Assembly: GCA_950097015.1 (NCBI GenBank)
Contig: CATNEN010000038.1
Span: 19,316,001 to 19,380,000 of the forward strand
Reading direction: 5' to 3'
Length of the DNA: 64,000 nucleotides
Origin: Macrostomum hystrix
Lineage: Eukaryota; Platyhelminthes; Macrostomidae
Every line of letters begins with the position of its first letter. The stretch's first letter is position 1. A program made the translations under genes and the position numbers. The notes under the pieces were generated by a model. That model saw only the letters and a list, made by a program, of their open reading frames with translations. It made no database searches and was not told the DNA's origin. This document shows, one piece after another, positions 30,601 to 40,748 of this stretch.

Positions 30601-33600
30601 CTTCTCGCCAGTCCGCTTCGAGACCTCGGCGTCACCGTCGGCCTTCAGGATCGTCTGCAGGCCGCTCTACGCTGTGTGCAACGCGCCCACATTGGCCTTC
30701 AGTTATACAATCCGGCCTACGTGCCGTCTAGCGAAGCCGACTTCCTATTGGATGTTGGTTGCCTAGCAACGGAGGCCTACTTTGCCCAGCTGGCCGAGGC
30801 CGGCTCGGACGCCGGTCCGGCCGGAGGCGAGGCGGCCACGGTGGCCCACATTGGCCGTTCGTTGCTACTGATGCGCTTCGCTTGGCGCGCCTATCAAAGC
30901 GGCTCAGCTGACGACGGACCATCGGGTTCGTCTAGAGCGTCAATGCCGGATTATGAACGACTTATCGACCACGGGGAGGCGTCTGCCGTGGCCTATTTAA
31001 TCACTCTCTGCGGACAGCCCAAACCTGATTGGTTGCGTCGCCTGGCTAGTCTTCTGCTTCTAGTAGATTCGGCAGCCTCCGAGTCCTGCGCTAATAGTGC
31101 ATCCGTGCCAGGTAAACTGCTGCCTCTGCTGGTGCCGGCCTTGTTGTCTGCCGGCGGTGTGTCGGTGTGGCGCGCCGCTAAACTAGTGCTGGATGCGGGG
31201 CTGGTGAGTTAATAGATATTTTGCTTGGAGCTAACCTAAATTCGGATTTCTATCTTATAAGTTCTACTCGCAGTAGAAATGTATGTTTTCGCAACATATT
31301 TTATGAATTAGTAAGTAGGATAAACTATTCACTGAAAATACAATTTAATATTATAATTACCGTTTTTTTTTCAAGTTAATGACCAATGTTTAGGTGTTGG
31401 GTAATGACCAACCGTTATTTAGTGGGTCATAACCAATCATTAGATAGTGGGTAATGACCAATCATTAGATAATGGGTAATGACCAATCATTAGATAGTGG
31501 GTAATGACCAATCATTAGATAGTGGGTAATGACCAATCATTAGATAGTGGGTAATGACCAATCATCAGATGTAGGGTAATGGCCAATCGGCAGGTGCAAG
31601 TTGTCTCCCATTAGCTCATGATATGATCGAGCAAAACACATAAAGGCGAGCCTGAAAAATATCTGATTTAATTGATGGTGCGTATTGAATGCCTGCTGCG
31701 GGATAGTACTAGTTGAGCAAAACATTGCTAAACTCGCATTTTCAAATGCTTCATATCCGCGCTATCACAATCGCAGTCCGAACTCACACTGCAAGCCAGT
31801 GCTCTGGACGCCATGCTGACATCGGCCAGAGTTGCTCTATTAAAACTATCGGCCCTTGACGAATGCCAAAGCGAAGCTGATTTTCGAGACCTGCCCGACG
31901 GTCTGGCCGCTCTGGACGAGCTACTGATGATAGCCTGTTGTCGTTGGCGCTGTCAAGATAATGACAACGGGCCTGACAGCTACAATGAGGAGCGTGGCGT
32001 GTCCCTGCACCGTTTGCACACCTGCCTGCGAATCCTGCGCGCCTGCTGCCGCTGCTGTTGCTTCTATTCTAAAGCGACGCCGACTGATCAGCAGGCAGCC
32101 CAGCTGGCTATGGCACTGGAGGTTCGCTACGATGATCCGGAGCTGCCGCCCATTCAACAGACGCTCAGGATGCAGTTTCTGCGACTAGCCGGACTGTTGA
32201 TGCAGCTGACTGAGAGGGCGGCGAAGACCTCACAGACTGCTGCTGATGCTGATGCTTGGAATAACCAGCGGCGCAACAGTGACAACACCACTGGCAATGT
32301 GGATGGCGATAAAGTTTCTGCTGAGCATGAAAAGGTGATTGATTTAGCTGCTCATCGCGTTGCTTAGAATTAAGCTATTTCCCGCATCCCGGATCTAGCT
32401 ACCTCCCTCAGCATCTAGCTACCTCCCTCAGCATCTAGCTACCTCCCTCAGCATCTAGCTACCTCCCTCAGCATCTAGCTACCTCCCTCAGCATCTAGCT
32501 ACCCCATCCCGTATCTTGCTATTCCATCCCGCATCTAGCTATTCCATCCCGCATCTAGCTACCCCATCTCGCATCTAGCTATTCCATCCCGCATCTAGCT
32601 ACCCCATCCCGCATCTAGCTACCCCATCCCGCATCAAGCTACCCCATCCCGCATCTAGCTACCCCATCCCGCATCAAGCTACCCCATCCCGCATCTAGCT
32701 ACCCCATCCCGCATCTGGCCACCCCATCCCGCATCTAGCTACCCCATCCCGCATCAAGCTACCCCATCCCGCATCAAGCTACCCCATCCCGCATCTGGCT
32801 ACCCCATCAAGCAGTTTGCTGGCACTAAATATGTGAATTGTATGTGAGTAAGGCTATAGCGTACTCTAAAAAAACGCAGACTCACTCCAACGATCTGCTG
32901 TCAGCCCTAACCGACTTGGCTGGTCAAACTATCGATTCGCTTCGCCTGGCCAGCTGCCCACTAGCAGCCCTGAGTCTGACCACCCTGCTCAGCGAATTCG
33001 ACTCCTCAGCCTCTAGCTTATCTGCGCTGTGCCAGGATCGTTGCCAGGCCCTACTAACTGGCTTGCTATCCCAGCGCCTAGAAGCCAAACTGATCGATCG
33101 CCAGCTGTGCCAATCCATCGCCTGGTCTCTGCCTGAAGCTACTGGCCAGTCCGTTCTACAGCGCGTAGCTCAGAAATCGCGCCACTCCTACAACAGATTG
33201 GAATTCATAGCCAGACTGGCCTATCACTACGGTGCTCAGAGGGGCAATCCTGAGCACGCTAAGCGGGCTCTGGCACTAGCTAAGGGCGCTTATTGGAGTA
33301 GGACTTTGGCCGTGCTGGGCGTCAAAATTGGTGACCTGACGGTAAGACCGCTATTCTATACAGATTATATACAGATCAATTGTACTTGTCCTTGTCACCA
33401 GGGTCTTCGACAACAATTGCTGAATATCTCGACGATGGTCGTCATATCGGGTGGCTTTAAAAGTTAGTTATTCGAAAAAAATCGAAACGAAACGAAAATC
33501 GTGAAGTAGGGTCCTTCTACTGTACTAGTCTACTGTACTAGTCTACTGTACTAGTCTACTGTACTAGTCTACTGTACTAGTCTACTGTACTAGTCTACTG

Positions 33601-36600
33601 TACTAGTCTACTGTACTAGTCTACTGTACTAGTCTACTGTACTAGTCTACTGTACTAGTCTACTGTACTAGTCTACTGTACTAGTCTACTGTACTAGTCC
33701 TTCTACTGTACTAGTCCTTCTACTGTACTAGTCCTTCTACTGTTCTAGTCCTTCTACTGTACTAGTCTACTGTACTAGTCTACTGTACTAGTCTACTGTA
33801 CTAGTCCTTCTACTGTACTACTGTTCTACTGTACTGTACTAGGTTAGGTACTTAACCCAGGTGTAGGGTAATGTATCATCAACCAAACAAGAATGTGTAT
33901 TTTTTTAACTTCAAACCTAAGCTACAGATTTTCCATTTAAGATATGATGATAAATCAAAAGCCAAGTTATAGAAAACAGTTACATCTTTCTAAAAAGTAT
34001 CTGCTTTTGCTATTTTATCAAATAGAAAAAAGTTATTCCTGCTTTTTATCTAAAACCAAACAATGATTTTCATGTATCTTCAAACCAAACAGAGAATGTG
34101 ATGTTTGGTTTTACAATCTGAGTGAGTGGTTTAATCTTTTTTTAAGGAGTGAACTATCATAGATTATGTAATTTGAAAGCATTTTTCATGCTCTATCGAT
34201 AACTACATTTATGGTCATTTAATTGGCAAGCAACCACATACAATCTTCGTCTAAAGTACATACTGAAAAAAATGTTGTTAAAAGTATGCTTTTGCAATAA
34301 AAATTTCTACTGAAACATCAATATCTTTCTTTCCTCTTAATGCTTCCTTACACATCATGCCTCAGCTTGTAGATAATTTCTTCAACTTTCAAATTAGTTG
34401 TTCTGTGAAACACAATAGCTTGTTTCTGTCTTGCACAAGACCAAGGAAGAAGTCAAAATTCTTGTTCGGTTTTGAAGATACACTGTTCGGTTGATGATAC
34501 ATTACCCTACAAAAAGCTTATAGTTCTTCTGAATGCTAAGTTGAGGGTCTTTCTCAAGGACACAAAACGGGAATCGAACTCAGACCGATAAGTTGTGAGT
34601 ACGACTCTCTAACCGCAGTCTACAGCAGTCCTCAGCTGTCCTCAGTCCTCAGCTGTCCTCAGTCCTCAGCTGTCCACAGACTGAAAAAAATATTGTTGCG
34701 AAAATTCTGCGATTCGAACTCCCGACCTCTCGGTTATGGATCTAAAATTTGCGCGCCTTGCTTTTCTCCCAGATCCCCGGCAAGGCCGCCGAATGCGCCC
34801 AAACACTGTGCTGCCTGCCGCCAGTCAAGTCGCTGCAGCCGGATTTGCTTCTCTACTACTGTCAGCAGTATCAGCAGCCAGCCGAGGCTCACCTGCTCCG
34901 CTACCTGGAGAATCTGCTGTTCCCGCAGTCTGGAACTAGTCAGGTGGCTTTTTGATTAGTTACTCGCTTTGTTTGTCCTAAGATTAGCAACTAACATCCC
35001 AATCATCATCTAACTAAGTTCCCAATCCTCATCTACAACTAAGATCTTAATCCTCATCTACAACTAAGATCTCAATACTCATTTACAACAAGGATCCCAA
35101 TCCTCATCTACAACTAAGATCCCAATCCTCATCTACAACTAGGATCCCAATTCTCATCTACAACTAGGATCCCAATCCTCATCTACAACTAAGATCCCAA
35201 TCCTCATCTACAACTAGGATCCCAATCCTCATCTACAACTAAGATCCCAATCCTCATCTACAACTAGGATCCCAATCCTCATCTACAACTAAGATCCCAA
35301 TCCTCATCTACAACTAAGATCCCAATCCTCATCTACAACTAGGATCCCAATTCTCATCTACAACTAAGATCTCAATACTCATTTACAACTAAGATCTCAA
35401 TACTCATTTACAACAAGGATCCCAATCCTCATCTACAGCTAGGATCCCAATCATCATCTACAACTAGGATCCCAATCCTCATCTACAACTAAGATCCCAA
35501 TCCTCATCTACAACTAGGATCCCAATCATCATCTACAACTAGGATCCCAATCCTCATCTACAACTAAGATCCCAATCCTCATCTACAACTAAGATCCCAA
35601 TCCTCATCAACAACTAGGATCCCAATCCTTATCTACAACTAGGATCCCAATCCTCATCTACAACTAAGATCCCAATCCTCATCTACAACTAGGATCCCAA
35701 TCCTCATCTACAACTAGGATCCCAATCCTTATCTACAACTAGGATCCCAATCCTCATCTACAACTAGGATCCCAATCCTTATCTACAACTAGGATCCCAA
35801 TCCTCATCTACAACTAAGATCCCAATCCTCATCTACAACTAGGATCCCAATCCTTATCTACAACTAGGATCCCAATCCTTATCTACAACTAGGATCCCAA
35901 TCCTCATCTACAACTCGGATCCCAATCCTCATCTACAACTAAGATCCCAATCCTTGTTTATAGCTAGTGCTTGTGAGTAAACTTTGAGTAAATCTGAAAT
36001 CGCATCCTAAAAAAACACCGACGCAGGTTGAAGTGAGCCAATCCGCTGTGAATCTAGCCTCAGCCACTATTAGCGTACTCAAACGCGTCTGTCAGCCGGA
36101 GGAGCTGCTCAACCGACTCGTCGGTTACTATGGCCAGTTGGACCCTTACGAGTACGAATCAATCGAACTGATTTGCTGCAGCCTGCTGGCCATGCCGCAA
36201 TGCCCTGCGCCGCAGGCGGCCCACTGCAGCAACACCCTGCAGCTGTTGGCTTCGTTGAAGCGCTACCGAAGGGTGTCGCAAATTAGCAGCTACGAGAGAA
36301 ACTGGCGAGTGATCGTGTTACATTCCATTGCTATGACACTCCCGGCAAAAAAAATTGGCGATTAAAAATCTGATGGTAATCGTAATAAAAATTACGATTA
36401 AACATCGTAAAAAGTTGGCATTTTCGCGGTCGAAAAATTATGAGTGCGACTCATTTATTAGACCGAGTTTGTTGAACCATCATTTCGCTGACTCCTGAGC
36501 ACACTCGCAGACAGATACTGTACACAGCCACACGCTCTCACAGGTGTGTACATCCGCCCTGACTTTCTCATCGTCATCATATCTCACTGTGCCAAATAAA

Positions 36601-39600
36601 TGTGGCCTCGTCGCGGAATCGAGCTCTGGGACCTTGGCGCGAGAGGCAAACGCGTTACACCGCTCTGCCACTCAGCCTCCTTAATTATAGTGGTTAGGAG
36701 CTTGCCGATTAGTAATTGTAGCCGAGTGGTTAAAGCGTCGGACTCACAACTTGAAGGTCGGGGGTTCGATTCCCGACTGTGCTTTATGTGAAAACCATTT
36801 GTCTGCTTTGGAAAGATTGCACAATTAACTCTGCATTGCTTCAGTTCACAAGCTTTAGCTGGGGTAATTGAGGTGGGGTGACGTCCCAGTTTAGAAGTCT
36901 ATAATGGATATATTTGACTACACAAAAGTCATGAGTATTTGAGTTCATTAGTCTCCCAACTACAGAATTAACCTGAAGTTTGTTAATCCGCATTATTATC
37001 GCATACCAGGTATCAGAAGCGCATGCAGCGGCCCGACCTAGCAGATTGGTATTTCACATCGGCATCGGCCATCAATTCAAAGTCTGCTCGCCGATTGAAT
37101 GTATTCGCCCTCTTGGAGTCCAAGCAGTACAAGATTGTTAATCCCGAACTGAGGTTTGACACCCTAGACTACTGGCTGGGCGTCTCAGAACTCATCGGCG
37201 TGTCAGAGACCCAACTCAAACTGTCCGCGGCTGACAAAATCTTTGAAGAAGCTTTCGGCCATTCTCAGCTATTGCAGCAACAGCAGCAGCAGCAGCAGGT
37301 TAATGTTAATAATTGGTCGGCCCAACCTGATCTAGCCAGTCAGATGGCTGTAGCTAGGATGGAAAAGGTGAGCATCATTTTGTGCTGTTTTTTTCACCAT
37401 GCTTTACACTTTAAAAGCAACTCCTTGATACTTTACCGACTAGCGGGATAATTTATCAGCTAGCAGGGATAGTTTAGCAACTGGCGATGGGATAATTTGC
37501 CGGCAGCTGAGGATAGTTTAGCAACTGAGGAGGGGATAATTTGCTGGCAGCTGAGGATAGTTTAGCAACTGGCGAGGGGATAATTTGCCGGCAGCTGAGG
37601 ATAGTTTAGCAACTGGCGAGGGGATAATTTGCTGGCAGCTGAGGATAGTTTAGCAACTGGCGAGGGGATAATTTGCCGGCAGCTGAGGATAGTTTAGCAA
37701 CTGGCGAGGGGATAATTTGCCGGCAGCTGAGGATAATTTAGCAACTGGCGATGGGATAATTTGCCGGCAGCTGAGGATAATTTAGCAACTGGCGATGGGA
37801 TAATTTGCCGGCAGCTGAGGATAATTTAGCAACTGGCGATGGGATAATTTGCCGGCAGCTGAGGATAATTTAGCAACTGGCGATGGGATAATTTGCCGGC
37901 AGCTGAGGATAATTTAGCAACTGGCGATGGGATAATTTGCCGGCAGCTGAGGATAATTTAGCAACTGGCGATGGGATAATTTGCCGGCAGCTGAGGATAA
38001 TTTAGCAACTGGCGAGGGGATAATTTGCTGGCAGCTGAGGATAATTTAGCAACTGGCGAGGGGATAATTTGCCGGCAAGCTGAGGATAATTTAGCAACTG
38101 GCGAGGTGATAATTTGCTGGCAGCCTGATGATAAATTAATTCAGCAACTTGCGAGGGGATAATTTTCCGGCAAGCTGAGGATAATTTAGTAACTGGCGAG
38201 GGGATAATTTGCCAACTAGGAAATGGTATGAAAACTGGAGGGAAATTATTTACCAACAAAGAATATTGTATAAACTACAAAATATTATTCTAACAAATTT
38301 GATCATTTGTCAACTGGGCGGTCTAAACTTGCTAGAATAATCCAGAAAAAATGGTTCTTTCTATCGTTTTTACTGCACTACTGTGAGAAGCGGCATCGCC
38401 TCATCCCTTTCTTCTCATACTACAAAAAAACTTCTGATACAGGTGCTAATTAGCGTCTACGATAGCGAGCGAGCTCTGCACGTTGCATTCGCCATGCTCA
38501 AGCGAACCAGTCTAGGCTGGCTAAAGCTCAGAGTCACTCGCATCTGTTTAGCCGTCTGTCGCGCCTGGTCCGAAACTGAATCCGTCACAGCAATGCCGAC
38601 GCAGTTGCAGAGTCTGCAGCAGCAGCAGCAGTCAGCTGGCAGTCATCAATCGGCTCGTAGGGCTGAGACCTCTCTAGAGCGCTATCGCGGCATATTGGAA
38701 GCTCTGGAATGCGAACAGGCTCTCCACGCCAATGGCCTGGGTGACTCTCCGGATCTAGCCAAGCTGTGCTCCAGTCCCAGCGAGCTGCTGGATCGCCTAG
38801 TCGCAGCCGGCCAGGCTGAAGCTGCCAGCCGGGTTGCCGAGATCCTCGGAGCCGATGTGTCCGCTGTGGTGGCCCGCCAGGTTCAAGATTGGCTTGGCCT
38901 TCGACCGACTGCCAGCGGGCCTGGCGGATCGGCCGATTCGCCAGGTTGGCTTAATTTCAGTTTTACAAAACAGGTTCTATGATTTGAGACTAGAATAAAA
39001 ATAATTCAATGGTTGCAGAAGGGCTGCAGGCAATGGTACATCAATTGGTGACAGCCCGGGTAGATGCAGATGTGGAAAAGGAAGATAGAGATAGGAGATA
39101 CAGAGATCAAGAGAGAAAGGTGAGCACACACTCTCACTGTGCCTTAAAGGTTGGCCCTCAAAATTTTAACTTATTATTATTGCTGCGTGAGGCAAATGCT
39201 TCATATCGTTGAGTGAGAGTATACTCAACATTTGCACACCCATCCGCAGGACTAAACGACTCCCATCAGCAGTCCATGCTGGACCTGAGCGCCGATGCTC
39301 AACTATCCGTGAACGTGTGCGATCTCATGTCTAAACTGCACCAGCGCCAGCAAGAGGAACTCGATCAGCTGCTTGACGACGAGCAGAAACTGGCCGACAC
39401 TGCCGACCTCATTGTGCGCCTAGTTCAACGCGGCGATGACAACGCCAGGTCCGCCTGTTTGGCTACCGTCCGCTCCGCCTGGAACTCCGAGGACTGGCGG
39501 CCCAGTGGGGTGTTTCTAGCCTGCGCCAGGGTGCTGCAGCGCCTGGAGACCGACTCCAGGCTGGCTGACGCTTGGCAGATGCGAATCTGCGAACTGCAGG

Positions 39601-40748
39601 TGCGGTCCGCTCTACGCCTTTTCTATTATCACTAATCAGAGAATGGGAAATATGAGAAACAAGGATAAAGAAAGGGAGAATAGTCAAGTGACGGGGGCGA
39701 GAGAATATAGGAGGGGGAAAGGGTTTAGGGTACGTAAGAATCAGGAAGGATTAAAGAGTGGCAGGGAAGAGAGAACAAGGAGAAAGAGGAACTGGGGAGA
39801 TATGGTGGAGGGAAGGGATGAAAGAGATAAAAGGGAGAGGAGAGGAAGAGAAGATCAAGAGGAGAGAAAGGGAAGATACGGAGGAGAGGAAGGGAAGATA
39901 CAGAGAAGAGGAAGGGAAGATACAGAGAAGGGGAAGGGAAGATACAGAGAAGGGGAAGGGAAGATACAGAGAAGGGGAAGGGAAGATACAGAGAAGAGGA
40001 AGGGAAGATACAGAGAAGAGGAAGGGAAGATACAGAGAAGAGGAAGGGAAGATACGGAGGACAGGAAATAGAGATGAAGAGACATATCCAAGGTAGAGAT
40101 GAAAGGTAGCTGAATGGTGGAAGAAAATGGTGGACAAAGTAGAGAAAAAATATCACAGGTAATCACTGCGGTTGTCAACTAAATTGACCACCTCCGCAGG
40201 TCCGCGCCCACTTCGGCATCGGCATGGGCCAGCCGGCTCGCTGCCCCCTAGGCCAATGGGACTCCGCCATAGACATCGGCCAGCTGGCTCGCTCGCCAAG
40301 GGGTGAAACCGACCGCGGCCTGGAATTGCTCTGCCGGCTCCTGCTGGCTCGCGTGGCCCTCTCCGGGCCCGGCTGGGCCGGCGGTCAAGCTGGCGCCGGA
40401 ATCGAAGAAATCGACGATCCGTCGTCGACGACGCCAGCGCAGCCGTCGACTGGCTGCCTGGCCGATCCGCCGCTGTGGGACTGCCTGCTTCGGTCGGCCT
40501 GCAAAACTCGTCAATACCAGCTGGCTGTGCGATTGCTGGGCCTGGTGTTCGACACGCCCTGCCTGCGACTCGGCCTGCGCTCGCTTCCCGCCCTGTTGGA
40601 GACGGCCCTGTCCGCGGTGCTTGAACAGCCGCAGCTGCTGCGCCAGGCGGTGTTCGCCTGCCGGGTTAACACCGCTCAGTTTCCGGTCGCGTTTCTTAGT
40701 AAACGACTGCGCGCCGATTTAAAAGCGCACGGCGTGTCTATTGAATAA
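21670..40748 (+). CDS. KNTC1: Kinetochore-associated protein 1 (Rough deal/Rod), RZZ complex subunit
   Basis: Fifteen exons: 21670-22174, 23290-24081, 24972-25510, 25996-26328, 27552-27928, 29892-30101, 30591-31203, 31777-32334, 32880-33341, 34773-34943, 36027-36308, 37017-37367, 38443-38944, 39250-39599, 40200-40748. All phases agree and give 2197 residues, close to the length known for vertebrate KNTC1 (about 2200). Exons 1-2 encode the beta-propeller-like N-terminus; the rest is an alpha-helical solenoid. Segments matching my knowledge of the family are VPWSDEVQAVVEQHM (exon 5), QLDPYEYESIEL with ASLKRYRRVSQ (exon 11) and the exon 12 region. Rod, with Zwilch and ZW10, builds the RZZ complex that recruits Spindly/dynein and Mad1-Mad2 to kinetochores for the spindle checkpoint. 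Exon 5 uses a weak GTTGGT donor; exon 2 may start at 23290 or 23293 (tandem CAG). Exon 12 contains a CAG-encoded Gln run. Confidence 0.88.
22328..22680 (+). mobile_element. tRNA-derived SINE, family A, KNTC1 intron 1
   Basis: The head has RNA polymerase III boxes: A box TAGCCTAGTGG at 22336-22346 and B box GGTTCGATTCC at 22380-22390. It is followed by a conserved body (GCAAGACACTTAACTCTGCA, then CAGTCCATGGACTGAACAGC) and an AT-rich TAATAA tail. The body resembles the GCAAGACACTT-type domain shared by SINEs of many animals. Confidence 0.85.
22735..23090 (-). mobile_element. tRNA-derived SINE, family B, KNTC1 intron 1
   Basis: On the minus strand a tRNA-like head near 23020-23075 has a B box like GAGTTCGATTC. 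The body contains CCGCAAGGAGAAAGGCTTGG, and the 3' part is shared with the copies at 30163-30330, 36476-36690 and 52795-53125 (words AGCCAGCGAGGAGGCAATTC and TGACTCCTRAGCACAC on the plus strand). Confidence 0.75.
24222..24905. repeat. About 35-bp minisatellite, KNTC1 intron 2
   Basis: Some 19-20 copies of a unit built from GGGGGAGAATGACAATGACC and AATAAAATGAACATT, with several variants. It starts about 140 bp after the donor at 24082 and ends about 65 bp before exon 3. Long minus-strand frames here come from the repeat. Confidence 0.92.
25536..25913. repeat. 35-bp minisatellite with donor-like motifs, KNTC1 intron 3
   Basis: About 11 copies of a unit containing CATCCCCTACCCTGGGATTC followed by GGTGAGTTGCAAT in many units. 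The array starts about 25 bp past the exon 3 donor (GTAAGT at 25511). Many units carry GGTGAGT, a strong match to a 5' splice site. Confidence 0.92.
26341..27060. repeat. 20-bp minisatellite, KNTC1 intron 4
   Basis: About 35 copies of TTCCATTCATTGATCCATCA and close variants (TTCCTTTCATTGATCCATCA, TTCCATTTATTGATCC). It begins about a dozen bases past the exon 4 donor at 26329. Confidence 0.93.
27169..27507. mobile_element. hAT-type MITE with 8-bp target duplication, KNTC1 intron 4
   Basis: 339 bp. Terminal inverted repeats CAGGGGTAGGCAAACTT and, inverted at the right end, CAGGGGTCGGCAAACT. ATTTACTT flanks both ends (27161-27168 and 27508-27515). The CAGGGG termini and 8-bp duplication are typical of hAT elements. 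The interior is mostly a 16-bp minisatellite, so no transposase is encoded. Confidence 0.92.
27257..27415. repeat. 16-bp minisatellite inside the hAT MITE
   Basis: About ten copies of AGACACGGGAGAGATT with A/G variants (AGACACAAGAGAGATT). It lies wholly inside the MITE, between its GC-rich terminal regions. Confidence 0.88.
27960..29650. repeat. 31-bp minisatellite, KNTC1 intron 5
   Basis: About 54 copies of a unit with TAGGATTAATGACGCTTTGA then AGGTCATTAGC. Left copies mostly read ATTATTGGCGC, right copies ATTAATGACGC, so two subfamilies are segregated along the array. A TAGTATTAATGACGC variant alternates with the main form near 29090-29310, a dimeric higher-order unit. It starts about 30 bp past the donor. 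Confidence 0.94.
30131..30545 (+). mobile_element. SINE family A interrupted by SINE family B, KNTC1 intron 6
   Basis: A box TAGCCTAGTGG at 30135-30145 is separated from B box GGTTCGATTTC (30361) by a later insertion at 30163-30330. The 3' body (TTTAACTCTGCATTGCTTGA, CAGTCTTCAGATGCGCCACG) continues to about 30545, ending about 45 bp before exon 7. Confidence 0.88.
30163..30330 (-). mobile_element. 5'-truncated SINE family B inserted into SINE A
   Basis: 168 bp flanked by the 14-bp direct repeat GGACGTGGGACTTA (30149-30162 and 30331-30344), a target-site duplication of LINE-type retrotransposition. Its left end TAATAATAATG is the tail on the minus strand. It shares AGCCAGCGAGGAGGCAATTC with the other family B copies and lacks the tRNA head. 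Confidence 0.88.
31380..31590. repeat. 25-bp minisatellite, KNTC1 intron 7
   Basis: About eight copies of a unit built from GGGTAATGACCAATCATTAG. It lies in the middle of intron 7 rather than next to the donor. Confidence 0.88.
32375..32815. repeat. 20-bp minisatellite, KNTC1 intron 8
   Basis: About 22 copies of ATCCCGCATCTAGCTACCCC. The first five are a distinct variant (CCTCAGCATCTAGCTACCTC). It begins about 40 bp past the exon 8 donor and ends about 65 bp before exon 9. Confidence 0.93.
33508..33841. repeat. 13-bp minisatellite, KNTC1 intron 9
   Basis: More than 20 copies of CTACTGTACTAGT, with longer CCTTCTACTGTACTAGT units at the 3' side. The upstream 33395-33507 resembles a dispersed repeat also seen near 42185 (words GGGTCTTCGACAA and ATCGTGAAGTAG). 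Confidence 0.93.
33866..34507 (-). mobile_element. 642-bp TA-flanked non-autonomous DNA transposon, copy 1
   Basis: Terminal inverted repeats GGGTAATGTATCATCAACC (one mismatch in the next five bases), flanked by TA at 33864-33865 and 34508-34509. It is the same length as the copy at 54597-55238 and in the opposite orientation. Multiple AACCAAACA/AACCGAACA motifs lie near both ends and in the middle. There is no coding capacity. TA duplications suggest Tc1/mariner-like mobilisation; this is an inference. Confidence 0.92.
34545..34772 (-). mobile_element. Degenerate tRNA-like SINE pieces before KNTC1 exon 10
   Basis: GGGAATCGAACTCAGACC at about 34570 and GATTCGAACTCCCGACCT at about 34711 are inverted B-box-like words. 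The latter lies about 45 bp before the exon 10 acceptor at 34772. Boundaries are uncertain. Confidence 0.5.
34978..35965. repeat. 25-bp minisatellite, KNTC1 intron 10
   Basis: About 38 copies of a unit made of AACTAGGATCCCAATCCTC and ATCTAC, with AAGATC/GGATC alternation and CTTATC variants in short blocks. It starts about 35 bp past the donor at 34944 and ends about 60 bp before exon 11. Confidence 0.94.
36476..36690 (-). mobile_element. SINE family B, KNTC1 intron 11
   Basis: Contains CGCTGACTCCTGAGCACAC, AGGTGTGTACATC and, at the right, an inverted tRNA-like head (CGGAATCGAGCTCTGGGACC, then CGCTCTGCCACTCAGCC). It is oriented on the minus strand like the other family B copies. Confidence 0.75.
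36713..36900 (+). mobile_element. SINE family A, KNTC1 intron 11
   Basis: A box TAGCCGAGTGG at about 36719, B box GGTTCGATTCC at 36763-36773, then AACTCTGCATTGCTTCAGTT. It is truncated after GACGTCCCAG. It sits directly beside the family B copy. Confidence 0.82.
37440..38220. repeat. 44-bp minisatellite, KNTC1 intron 12
   Basis: About 17 copies of a unit made of GGGATAATTTGCCGGCAGCT, GAGGATAATTTAGCAAC and TGGCGA. Each unit is itself a diverged duplex of two GATAATTT half-units. It starts about 70 bp past the donor at 37368. Confidence 0.93.
39010..39180. mobile_element. Possible fragment of SINE family B, KNTC1 intron 13
   Basis: GGGCTGCAGGCAATGGTACA, TTGGTGACA and CTCACTGTGCCTTAAAGG resemble parts of the family B copies at 22735-23090 and 30163-30330. 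It is degenerate. Confidence 0.45.
39640..40075. repeat. Purine-rich 20-21 bp minisatellite, KNTC1 intron 14
   Basis: Units of the GAAGGGAAGATACAGAGAAG type form a nearly pure purine strand. The flanking region (39640-39880) is also GA-rich. Charged or Pro/Ser/Leu-rich open frames over the array are by-products. Confidence 0.9.

Noticed and set aside
36309-37016. Possible missing exon between KNTC1 exons 11 and 12
   Set aside because: The interval holds only SINE A and B sequence, the phases on both sides agree, and the total of 2197 residues already matches the family length.
39643-40178. Charged and Leu/Pro/Ser-rich frames on both strands
   Set aside because: They lie in the purine-rich satellite of KNTC1 intron 14.
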